Assembly (NCBI RefSeq): GCF_008801835.1
Contig: NZ_VZOW01000029.1
Location: forward strand, 1 to 64,000
Length of the DNA stretch: 64,000 nt
DNA from: Cupriavidus pauculus
GTDB taxonomy: Bacteria > Pseudomonadota > Gammaproteobacteria > Burkholderiales > Burkholderiaceae
Direction: 5' to 3'
The position numbers were made by a program, and so were the translations under genes. Below are positions 24,315 through 31,932 of this stretch, in pieces. Below the pieces are notes generated by a model that did not search any database, was not told the DNA's origin, and saw nothing but the letters and a program-made list of their open reading frames with translations. Position 1 is the first letter of the stretch, and the number at the start of each line of letters is the position of its first letter.

Positions 24315-25978
24315 CCATCGTGAATACGGAAGACGCAGTGCACGCCGAAGCCGCCGAGCCGGCCGACACCCGGCCGATGCAGGCCAGGATATGGGACGAA
24401 GCGGGCGAGGACGCCCGCGAGTATCTGCGGCGCGTGACCGCGATGATCGGCCTGCGCGGCATCGACGCGCACACACTGGCGCAGCTTGCGCCCCAGTTCG
24501 ACCTGTTGCCGTATGCGGAGGCGGTGTCACGCCACTGCGTGCTGATGCGCGACGAAAACGCGCGCCTGCTGCTGGTGCTGGCCGATCCGTTCGACGGCAA
24601 CGTGCGCGTCTGGGCGATGCAGCGCATCAAGCGTGTGTTCGCCTTCGCATGCTGCGTGCCGTCAGATCTTTTCGCGTACATGGCCGTCCATGAAGGCAGC
24701 CAGCAGGCGCTCAATCCCGTCAATGTCGGCGAGGGGCAGGCTGCGGTGGCCGACACCGGCATCGAGATCACGCTGGCGACGCTGGCGAGCGACGTCAATC
24801 CGGTGATCCGGCTGGTCAATTCGTCGCTCTATGACGCGCTCAAGGCGCGCGCCTCGGACATCCATATCGAAAGCACTGCCACTGGCCTGATCATCAAGTA
24901 CCGCATCGACGGGGTGCTGCAGACCACCGCCACGGCGTCCGGGCTGGATATGGCCGAGCAGGTGCTGTCGCGCATGAAGGTGATGGCCGAGCTCGATATC
25001 GGCGAGAGGCGCGTGCCGCAGGACGGCCGTTTCAAGGCGTTCATCAATCGGCGCGAGATCGATTTTCGCGTGTCGATCATGCCGTCGATCCATGGAGAGG
25101 ACGCCGTGCTGCGCGTCCTTGACAAGCAGCGCGGCGAACAGGGTGCCGGAGAATTGCGGCTCGATTCGATCGGTCACGAGCCCGACATCGTCGAGGCGAT
25201 CCGCGCCGTCGCGCATGAACCCTATGGCCTGATCCTGGTGACCGGCCCGACCGGCTCGGGCAAATCCACCACGCTGTACGCCACGCTTACCGAAATCAAT
25301 ACCGGCGAGGAAAAGATCATCACCATCGAAGACCCGGTGGAGTACGAGCTGAACGGCGTGCTGCAGATTCCGATCAACGACAAGAAAGGCCTTACCTTCG
25401 CGCGCGGGTTGCGTTCGATCCTGCGGCACGACCCGGACAAGATCCTGGTCGGCGAGATCCGCGACGGCGAAACCGCTGGCATTGCAGTGCAAGCTGCGCT
25501 GACCGGTCACCTCGTGCTCACCTCGGTGCATGCCAACAACGTCTTCTCGGTGCTGGACCGGTTCCTGCACATGGGCGTCGACATGCACAGCTTTGTCGAC
25601 GCACTGCTTGGCGCGGTCGCGCAGCGACTGATGCGCAAGAACTGTCCGCATTGCATCTGTGACGACGTGGCGCCCGACGATTCCATGCTGCGGATCTCGG
25701 CGCTGACACGCGATGCGGTTGCCGGCTGGCACTTCCGCCGCGGCGCCGGGTGCGACGCGTGCCGCCACACCGGCTATCTGGGACGCCAGCCGATTGCCGA
25801 GGTGCTGCGTCTGAACGACCGCATCAAGCAGTGTTTCCTCGAGCGTCGCCCGATCGTCGAACTCAAGCAGGTGGCCCGCGAGAGCGGCTTCATTCCGCTG
25901 CGGCATGTCGCGCTGCGGGCCGTTGCCGACGGCCGCACCACGCTTGCCGAAGTCAACCGCGTCACCATCGTGGAGTAA
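24311..25978 (+). CDS. gspE: Type II secretion assembly ATPase GspE
   Basis: A 555-residue AAA-like secretion ATPase. After an N-terminal N1/N2 region it has Walker A (GPTGSGKSTT, Lys318), the Asp box (EDPVEYELNGVLQIPIN), Walker B (KILVGEIRDGETA), the His box (GHLVLTSVHANN) and a zinc-binding tetracysteine insert (KNCPHC ... GCDACRHTGY). It powers pseudopilus growth. The GTG at 24311 overlaps the gspF stop, like the other junctions of this operon; a second GTG at 24320 has a better ribosome site (GGGGTGA) and is a real alternative. It is followed by ATG at 25981. Confidence 0.93.
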   Translation: MTIVNTEDAVHAEAAEPADTRPMQARIWDEAGEDAREYLRRVTAMIGLRGIDAHTLAQLAPQFDLLPYAEAVSRHCVLMRDENARLLLVLADPFDGNVRVWAMQRIKRVFAFACCVPSDLFAYMAVHEGSQQALNPVNVGEGQAAVADTGIEITLATLASDVNPVIRLVNSSLYDALKARASDIHIESTATGLIIKYRIDGVLQTTATASGLDMAEQVLSRMKVMAELDIGERRVPQDGRFKAFINRREIDFRVSIMPSIHGEDAVLRVLDKQRGEQGAGELRLDSIGHEPDIVEAIRAVAHEPYGLILVTGPTGSGKSTTLYATLTEINTGEEKIITIEDPVEYELNGVLQIPINDKKGLTFARGLRSILRHDPDKILVGEIRDGETAGIAVQAALTGHLVLTSVHANNVFSVLDRFLHMGVDMHSFVDALLGAVAQRLMRKNCPHCICDDVAPDDSMLRISALTRDAVAGWHFRRGAGCDACRHTGYLGRQPIAEVLRLNDRIKQCFLERRPIVELKQVARESGFIPLRHVALRAVADGRTTLAEVNRVTIVE

Positions 25979-25980
25979 TC

Positions 25981-26844
25981 ATGGCGCATGCATTGGTGAA
26001 GTGGTGGGATCAGGTACGGCAGCGTCTGGCAGGGCCGTCGCGTGTGCCGCGCGCGGGCGCGGCACATCGCACCGTTGCCAGCGCGCCGCGCTCGGGCGTG
26101 CCGTTCTGGAGCCAGTCGACGCTCTGGGTCGACGGCCATCACGCCGCGCTGTTGGGGCCGTCTGGCAAGGTGCTGCATCGCCTCGAACTGCCGAACGTGG
26201 CCGACGTGCCGGCCGCGCTCACGGCGATGGAAGCCGTGGTCGCCCGGCCCCGCATGCGGGGAATGCATGGCTTGCGCGTAGTGCTTGGCGCACCGTTCGC
26301 ACGCTACCTGGTATTGCCCTGGCAGGCGCTGCCGCGTCCCGGCGACTGGGTCACGCTGGCGCGGCGTCAGTTCATGCAGGCGGGCCTGAGCGGTGTGGAA
26401 GCGTGGCGCTTCGTGGTGCCGGACGGCTCGTGGGGGCAAAGCCGCCTCGCTGCAGCCGTGCCGGAAGCCTTGTGCGGCGGCGTGGCGCGCCTGTGCAAAT
26501 CGCGCGGCATGCAACTGACCGCGATCGAACCGGCATTCATGCTCGGCCTTTCCACGCAGGCCAGCCGTGTGCGCGATGGCGCGATCGCCGTGGTGGAACT
26601 CGAGCCGGTGGCCGCCGACGTGGCGGTCGCGCATATCGGCTTTCGTCAGGAGGGCCGCTGGACCGGCTTTACCGCGCTGCCGGTGCTGGGACCGTTCGCC
26701 GACGTGATGCGCGACGCCAGCGTGCTGTGCGCGACATCGCATCCCGAGCGCGTGTATGTGATCGCGTCGCAGGCCGGCTGGAACATGGTTTCGGGCACGC
26801 ACGGCACCGAATGGCTGCAGGCGCCCTGGGATATCGCGGCATGA
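25981..26844 (+). CDS. PilM/GspL cytoplasmic-domain-like protein of the secretion operon
   Basis: A 287-residue protein without membrane segments. Its start has GGAG five bases upstream. The layout TLWVDGHHAALLGPSGKVLH ... LRVVLGAPFARYLVLPW ... MQLTAIEPAFMLGLS resembles an actin-like fold as found in PilM and the cytoplasmic part of GspL, though sequence similarity is weak and a nucleotide site is not obvious. It comes directly after gspE and before a PilN-like gene, the pilM position in type IV pilus operons. The inferred role is to couple GspE to the membrane assembly proteins. Confidence 0.6.
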   Translation: MAHALVKWWDQVRQRLAGPSRVPRAGAAHRTVASAPRSGVPFWSQSTLWVDGHHAALLGPSGKVLHRLELPNVADVPAALTAMEAVVARPRMRGMHGLRVVLGAPFARYLVLPWQALPRPGDWVTLARRQFMQAGLSGVEAWRFVVPDGSWGQSRLAAAVPEALCGGVARLCKSRGMQLTAIEPAFMLGLSTQASRVRDGAIAVVELEPVAADVAVAHIGFRQEGRWTGFTALPVLGPFADVMRDASVLCATSHPERVYVIASQAGWNMVSGTHGTEWLQAPWDIAA

Positions 26845-27413
26845 AAATCGAGCGACTGGACGCCAATCGCCCCAACCAGCCGAAGCGCTCGGCAGGACTG
26901 CTCGCGGTGCTGCTCGCCGTGGCACTGCTGATCGTTGCCGTGCAGAGCATGGGCGACATGAAGGAGCAGGGCGCGGAGCTCGACGCGCGCGAATCCGACG
27001 TCGCGCGCAACGAAGCCAGATTCGCGGCGATCAGCAACGCGCATCGCAAGGGCGCCAGCGATACGGCGTCGGCGCTGATGGCGATGCAGCGCTTTGCGGC
27101 GGAGCCCGCGCGTGATCTGGTCGAGTGCGGCTGGAATCCCGGCATGGCGTTTCTGTCGCTCGACATCATCACCGCGTCGCGCCAGATCGACCTGGTGATG
27201 GAAACGCGAACCGCGCAAGAGGCGCTGTCCTTTGCGGACTGGCTGGAACGTGAGCCCGGCACGGAAAGCGTCGCGGTGAGACGGCAGTTGGAAAAGCCCG
27301 ACGGCGCGGTGAAAGCGGTCGAAACCACGTTGCAGATTACGTGGCGCCCGTTCGGCGGCGTTGCCGCCAATCGGCCGCTGCATTCCGACAACGCATCCGG
27401 AGGCAAAAAATGA
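26841..27413 (+). CDS. PilN/GspL membrane-domain-like protein
   Basis: A 190-residue bitopic protein: a short cytoplasmic start (MKIERLDANRPNQPKRSAG), one membrane helix (LLAVLLAVALLIVAVQSMG), a periplasmic coiled region and a ferredoxin-like domain (MAFLSLDIITASRQIDLVME ... VETTLQITWRPFG). This is the architecture of PilN, or of the C-terminal half of GspL. The ATG overlaps the preceding stop (ATGA). With the gene before, it would form a split GspL. Assignment rests on architecture and gene order rather than clear sequence identity. Confidence 0.6.
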   Translation: MKIERLDANRPNQPKRSAGLLAVLLAVALLIVAVQSMGDMKEQGAELDARESDVARNEARFAAISNAHRKGASDTASALMAMQRFAAEPARDLVECGWNPGMAFLSLDIITASRQIDLVMETRTAQEALSFADWLEREPGTESVAVRRQLEKPDGAVKAVETTLQITWRPFGGVAANRPLHSDNASGGKK

Positions 27414-27931
27414 CACGGTGGATGTGGGAACTGCAGCGCGCGCGGTGGCGCCTGGGCATGTTCGGCACGCTGGCCGCGGTGCTGGTGCTGGCCGTGCTGC
27501 TGCTGACGCTGCTGGAGATCTGGCCGTTGAGCCGTGACATTGCCGCGCGCCGCACAGCGCTCGACGCACGCATCGCGAAGCTGCAGGACCCTCCCGCGCC
27601 ATCGGCCGACGAGGCGCCGACGGAGGTCAGCGCCGACCGCCGCTTCTTCGAATTCCTGCACGGATTCCATTCGGCGGCGGAAAACGCTGCGCTGTCGATC
27701 CCGCAGATCTCGTACCAGGCGGTTGAGACGAAGGACGTCAAGACCATCAAACGCTATTTACTGGAAACCACTTTCGTATGCACGTACTTGCAGATGCGCA
27801 GCTTCCTGGGGGAATTGCGGCGCGTACCCGGCGTGCGCTGCGAACGCGTGACCATTTCAAGACAAGCCATCGCGGCAACGCAGCTCGAAGTGAAACTGCA
27901 ATGCCAGTACGTCGTGGAGGTGCAATCGTGA
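27410..27931 (+). CDS. PilO/GspM-like membrane protein
   Basis: A 173-residue bitopic protein with a membrane helix near residues 17-37 (FGTLAAVLVLAVLLLTLLEI), a short coiled coil (LSRDIAARRTALDARIAKLQ) and a periplasmic domain with alternating beta strands (KRYLLETTFVCTYLQMRSFL, TQLEVKLQCQYVVEV). This is the plan of PilO and GspM, the inner-membrane assembly scaffold that pairs with PilN/GspL. It overlaps its neighbours by four bases on both sides. Confidence 0.6.
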   Translation: MTRWMWELQRARWRLGMFGTLAAVLVLAVLLLTLLEIWPLSRDIAARRTALDARIAKLQDPPAPSADEAPTEVSADRRFFEFLHGFHSAAENAALSIPQISYQAVETKDVKTIKRYLLETTFVCTYLQMRSFLGELRRVPGVRCERVTISRQAIAATQLEVKLQCQYVVEVQS

Positions 27932-28623
27932 CCCGGCACGCGCCTCGCAGGCCCGACGTGTCGCGCCCGTTACTGGCCGCGCTGCTGTTGGCAATCGGGC
28001 TGGTAGCACTGGCTTATCTGCATGATGCGGATAAGCCCGCCCCGGATGCGCAACCGGCGCCCCCCAAGTCGACCGGCGCAAAGAATGCGGCCGCCGCGAA
28101 AAGCGCGGCTGCCCCGACAGCGGCGCCCGGCAAGGGCGATGGCGCGCCACACGATCCCGCCTCCATCGCGCCCGGCGCCGTTGCCGCTTCCGATTCTGCA
28201 GCAGCAGGTTCCACTGCGGCGCACGGCGCTGAGCCGCAGGCTTCGCAGCGGCCCACTGCCACGCTTGCGGCGACGCCAAGCGCGCCGGTGGACATCTTCC
28301 CGAGCCAGCGATGGGACCCGCCGCCACCGCCGCCACCCGATCCCGCCGCGATCGCTGCGCCCGCGGCGCCGCCGCAGCCGCCGGCTTTGCCTTTCACGGT
28401 GCGCTCGCTGTGGCTCGACGCGGACGGCACGTTCTACGTGGTGCTCAACGCATCGGGTCGCGAATTTCCGGTATGCGTGGGATGCAAGCGGCGCGGTTTC
28501 CTGCGCAAGGGCGATGTCCTGATGGAAACGTACCGGATCGAAGAAATCAATCGCCGCGAACTTCGCCTGCAGTTTCTGCCGTTGAAGCGCCAACAGAAGT
28601 TGTCATTGGGAGGAGCCAAATGA
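27928..28623 (+). CDS. PilP/GspC-like periplasmic connector
   Basis: A 231-residue protein starting with GTG that overlaps the preceding stop. One membrane anchor (LLAALLLAIGLVALAYL) is followed by a long Ala/Pro/Ser/Thr-rich stretch and a C-terminal domain: FPSQRWDPPPPPPPDP, then LPFTVRSLWLDADGTFYVVL and RRGFLRKGDVLMETYRIEEI. That end looks like the homology region of GspC or PilP, which bridges the inner-membrane scaffold to the secretin. It contains a CVGC pair not typical of either family. The next gene is the secretin, as expected for pilP-pilQ or gspC-gspD order. Confidence 0.6.
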   Translation: MTRHAPRRPDVSRPLLAALLLAIGLVALAYLHDADKPAPDAQPAPPKSTGAKNAAAAKSAAAPTAAPGKGDGAPHDPASIAPGAVAASDSAAAGSTAAHGAEPQASQRPTATLAATPSAPVDIFPSQRWDPPPPPPPDPAAIAAPAAPPQPPALPFTVRSLWLDADGTFYVVLNASGREFPVCVGCKRRGFLRKGDVLMETYRIEEINRRELRLQFLPLKRQQKLSLGGAK

Positions 28624-30500
28624 GCCGACTCAGGGGCAAGCAGGGCAAACGCCGCGTTCTGGCCGTCTGGTTGCTGGTACCGCTTCTGGGCGGATGCGCC
28701 AGCGAGCTGCGTCAGCGCGAGCTCGACGAGCAACTGAACACGCTCTCGCCGGACGCCGCGCTGGAATTGCTCGCACAGAAGTCCCAGGACCAGCCCGATG
28801 ATCTCGACCTGCGCAGCCGGTATCTGCAAATGCGCCGGCAGATCGTCGACGCGTATATCGGCAAGGCGTCGGTGGCCTACGAAGGCGGCGACTCCGAGCA
28901 GGCGCTGGAATGGGCGCGCAAGGCGCAACAGGCGGCGCCGGGCGACGACGGTCCGCGCGCCATGATCGAGTGGATCGAGCGGCAAGGACCGATCGATGCC
29001 GCGATCAACTATGCGGCGTCGATCCGCATTACGCGCGCCGACGAAGCGCTGACCGCGTTGCACGATGTGCTGGAGAAGCAGCCGGGCAATACCCGCGCCA
29101 GCAAGCTGCGCGACGAGATCCTGGCGGCGCGCACGCCGGAGTTGACCGCCACGCTCGGCCGCGATCTCAACAAGCCGATCTCGGTGCAGTTTCGCGATCA
29201 ACCGCTGATCAGCATCTTCGAGCTGGTTTCCAACATCACCGGGCTCAACTTCACATTCGACAAAGATGTGCCGGCCAGCGCGCCGACCACCATCTTCGCC
29301 AACAACACGCCCGTGCGGCAGGTGCTGTCGATGGTGCTGCAGGCCAACCAACTGGCCAGCAAGATCGTCAGCGGCAATTCGGTGCTGATCTATCCGAAGC
29401 GCCAGGACAAGGAAGCCGAATACCGCGACCTGACCGTGCGCACGTTCTATCTGCAGAACGCGCAGGCGCAGCAGGTGCTGGCCATGCTCAAGCAGATGGT
29501 CAAGACGCGCGACGTGGTGCTCGACGAGCGCACCAACGCAATCATCATGCGCGACGCGCCGGAGACCATCCGCGTGGCCGAGCGTTTGATCGCGGCGCTC
29601 GACGTTGCGCCGGCCGAGGTGGTGATCGAGGCGCAGGTGCTCGAGGTGTCGACGTCGGATCTGCTGCAGCTCGGCATCAAGTATCCAACCAGTGCCCAGT
29701 TCTCGCTGCAGTCCTCCGGTGACGACGGTCAGCAGCGCGTGCCCGGCTACATCACGATGGACGAGCTGCGCCGCATCAACGGCGGCAACGTGCTGGTGCA
29801 GATCGGGCCGCTTGGCGTCGACTTCCTGCAGAGCCAGGGCAAGACCAAGACGCTGGCCACGCCGCGCATTCGCGTGCGCAACCGCGAAAAGGCCAAGGTG
29901 CTGATCGGCGACCGCCTGCCGGTGGTGACCACCACGCTGTCCAGCAACTTCAGCTCGGAGAGCGTGAACTATCAGGACGTGGGCCTGACGCTCGAGGTGG
30001 CGCCCGTGATCGTCGGCGACAACGAGGTGCAGGTAAAGCTGCGCATGGAAGTTTCCAACGTCACCGACACGATCGAGACCAGCACCGGGCTGGTGGCCTA
30101 CCAGATCGGCACACGCACGGCGGAAACGGTGATGAGCGTGCGCAACAACGAGACGCAGGTGCTGGCGGGGCTGCTGCAGCGCAACCAGCGCGATGCCGGA
30201 TCCGGACTGCCGGGCCTGAGCCGCATACCGGGGTTCGATCGCATTTTCGGCACCAAGACCAATGACGGCCGGCAGACCGAACTGATTCTGATGCTGACGC
30301 CGCGCGTGGTGCGCAACCAGGCTATGCCGGCGGGCAACGTGGTGTCCTTCGATTCCGGTACGGAAGCGCGCGTCACCACCGAGCGCGATCTGTTCCCCAC
30401 CAACGAGGACGTGGTCGTGCCACCCAAGGGTGTGCAGATTCCGCCGCCGCCGCTGCAACTGCCCGGCGCGACCAAGACCGACAAGGCGCGTTCGAAATGA
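28620..30500 (+). CDS. gspD: Type II secretion secretin GspD, lipoprotein form
   Basis: A 626-residue secretin. The leader ends in a lipobox (LVPLLGGC, Cys26), so the secretin itself is probably lipidated and may not need a separate pilotin. A TPR-like helical region follows (residues about 30-190). N-domains come next (LGRDLNKPISVQFRDQPLIS ... DVVLDERTNAIIMRDAPETI), then the C-terminal beta-barrel domain (VEIG-type block KTKTLATPRIRVRNREKAKV, VNYQDVGLTLEVAPVI, ending in TELILMLTPRVVR). N-terminal TPR plus lipobox is more like some pilus and unorthodox type II secretins than classical GspD. The ATG overlaps the preceding stop. Confidence 0.9.
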   Translation: MSRLRGKQGKRRVLAVWLLVPLLGGCASELRQRELDEQLNTLSPDAALELLAQKSQDQPDDLDLRSRYLQMRRQIVDAYIGKASVAYEGGDSEQALEWARKAQQAAPGDDGPRAMIEWIERQGPIDAAINYAASIRITRADEALTALHDVLEKQPGNTRASKLRDEILAARTPELTATLGRDLNKPISVQFRDQPLISIFELVSNITGLNFTFDKDVPASAPTTIFANNTPVRQVLSMVLQANQLASKIVSGNSVLIYPKRQDKEAEYRDLTVRTFYLQNAQAQQVLAMLKQMVKTRDVVLDERTNAIIMRDAPETIRVAERLIAALDVAPAEVVIEAQVLEVSTSDLLQLGIKYPTSAQFSLQSSGDDGQQRVPGYITMDELRRINGGNVLVQIGPLGVDFLQSQGKTKTLATPRIRVRNREKAKVLIGDRLPVVTTTLSSNFSSESVNYQDVGLTLEVAPVIVGDNEVQVKLRMEVSNVTDTIETSTGLVAYQIGTRTAETVMSVRNNETQVLAGLLQRNQRDAGSGLPGLSRIPGFDRIFGTKTNDGRQTELILMLTPRVVRNQAMPAGNVVSFDSGTEARVTTERDLFPTNEDVVVPPKGVQIPPPPLQLPGATKTDKARSK

Positions 30501-30967
30501 AGACGCGCGGCTTCACCCTCATCGAGATGCTGGTGACGCTGGCCATCCTGGCGGCGTTGGCCAGCGTGGCGCTGCCGTTGCAGCACATGGTGGTGCAACG
30601 CGATCGCGAAGAGCAGCTGACGCGCGCGCTGTGGCAGATCCGCGATGCGCTCGATGCCTACAAGAAGGCGGCCGAGGACGGAAAGATCGATCGCGCCGTG
30701 GGCGACAGCGGCTATCCGCCCAACCTCGATGTGCTGGTCGAAGGCGTGCTGGACAAAACCAGCCCGAGCAAGGCCAACCTTTATTTTCTGCGGCGCATTC
30801 TGCGGGACCCGATGTGCAATTGCCCGAGCAAGAGCGACGGGCAGACGTGGGGAAAACGCAGCTATGCAAGCTCTGCCGAATCGCCCAGCGAAGGAGACGA
30901 CGTGTACGACGTGTATTCGCTGTCCGAGGAAGAAGGGCTGAACGGCATTCCCTATCGCAGGTGGTGA
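30497..30967 (+). CDS. Pseudopilin (GspG/GspH-like)
   Basis: A 156-residue pseudopilin. The type IV prepilin leader is very short (MKTRG then FTLIEMLVTLAILAALASVA, Glu at +5). The globular part includes LDAYKKAAEDGKIDRAVGDS, a DPMCNCP motif and YDVYSLSEEEGLNGIPYRRW. Pro and Cys patterns are like those seen in short GspG-type proteins of unorthodox systems. It would be a minor subunit of the endopilus. ATGA overlap with the secretin gene stop. Confidence 0.82.
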   Translation: MKTRGFTLIEMLVTLAILAALASVALPLQHMVVQRDREEQLTRALWQIRDALDAYKKAAEDGKIDRAVGDSGYPPNLDVLVEGVLDKTSPSKANLYFLRRILRDPMCNCPSKSDGQTWGKRSYASSAESPSEGDDVYDVYSLSEEEGLNGIPYRRW

Positions 30968-31350
30968 AGGCCATGCCGAAACGGATGCTACGTGGATTCA
31001 CGCTGATCGAACTGCTCGTGGTGCTGGCCATCATCGCCACGCTGCTGACGCTTGTGGTGCCGCAGTTCTTCGGTCAGACGGACAAGGCCAGGGAGACCGT
31101 GTTGCGGGAAAACCTGAGCTCGATGCGCGATTCGATCGACCGTTTTCGCGCGGACCAGGGCAAGTATCCGCAGACGCTGGAGGAACTGGTGGAAAAGAAA
31201 TACCTGCGCGAGGTGCCGCTGGACCCCGTGACGCGAAGCCGCTCGACGTGGAAGACCTCGCCCTCGCCGGACGGCAAGCCGGGCGTGTACGACGTCAGAA
31301 GCGGTGCGCCAGGCAAGGGCGCGGACGGGAGCGACTATGCATCGTGGTAG
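30964..31350 (+). CDS. Second GspG-like pseudopilin
   Basis: A 128-residue pseudopilin with cleavage site LRG then FTLIELLVVLAIIATLLTLV (Glu at +5). The domain carries the GspG-type features DQGKYPQTLEELVEKKYLRE and DPVTRSRSTWKTSPSPDGKP. The GTG at 30964 overlaps the previous stop, following the operon's pattern; ATG at 30973 would shorten it by three residues. It could be the major pilin, competing with the gspG product, or a minor one. Confidence 0.82.
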   Translation: MKAMPKRMLRGFTLIELLVVLAIIATLLTLVVPQFFGQTDKARETVLRENLSSMRDSIDRFRADQGKYPQTLEELVEKKYLREVPLDPVTRSRSTWKTSPSPDGKPGVYDVRSGAPGKGADGSDYASW

Positions 31351-31840
31351 CGCGCAACGGCGCCACGCAATGCGTGGCAGGCGGGCGCACGGCGTCGGCA
31401 TCATCGGCGTGCTGGTGTGCGTGGCGCTGCTCGGGATCTATCTGGCAAGTGTGGGACAGATGTGGACGACGATTACGCAGCGGAACAAGGAGATCGATCT
31501 GCTGCGCAAGGGCAATGCGATCCGGCGCGGCATCGAGAGCTATGTGCGGGCCGACACGAGCGGCGCGTATCCCATGGAAATACGCGATCTGGTGCGCGAT
31601 CCACGCGCGTCGTTTGTGCGGCGGCATCTGCGAGATGCGTATTCCGACCCGATGACGGGTGGTCCATGGCAGGTCATCAACGGGCCGGCGCGGGAGCTGT
31701 TTGGCGTCTACAGCAATGCACCGGGCACGCCCTTGAAGAAGGATGAATTCCCGGATCGGTACAGCAGTTTTGCGTTGGCAACCACCTATGAAGAGTGGAA
31801 ATTCGTGTTCTTCCCAGAAAGCGGCATGACGAGGAGATAG
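31337..31840 (+). CDS. Atypical pseudopilin lacking Glu+5 (tip-subunit candidate)
   Basis: A 167-residue protein. Its start overlaps the preceding gene by 14 bases. The N-terminus is basic (MHRGSAQRRHAMRGRRAHG) and followed by a hydrophobic helix VGIIGVLVCVALLGIYLASV. Cleavage after the Gly would leave position +5 as Gly instead of Glu, a property of GspK-like tip pseudopilins. The rest (YVRADTSGAYPMEIRDLVRD ... MTGGPWQVINGPARELFGVY) looks like a short pseudopilin fold. It is the last gene before a probable terminator and the second GH18 chitinase. Confidence 0.7.
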   Translation: MHRGSAQRRHAMRGRRAHGVGIIGVLVCVALLGIYLASVGQMWTTITQRNKEIDLLRKGNAIRRGIESYVRADTSGAYPMEIRDLVRDPRASFVRRHLRDAYSDPMTGGPWQVINGPARELFGVYSNAPGTPLKKDEFPDRYSSFALATTYEEWKFVFFPESGMTRR

Positions 31841-31842
31841 AG

Positions 31843-31879
31843 GCGCGTAACGCCCGGAAAGGGCATTGGCGCATTTTTC
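31843..31879 (+). terminator. Probable terminator of the secretion operon
   Basis: An imperfect stem with GCCC/GGGC at its top (31852-31855 with 31861-31864), AA/TT above a mismatch and GCGC/CGC at its base, followed by ATTTTT (31873-31878). It lies directly after the last pseudopilin gene. Confidence 0.5.
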
Positions 31880-31932
31880 GTGCGAAGGCGTTTTGCTTGG
31901 CGCCTTTGATCTGATCAAGAAGGGAGTGTCGT

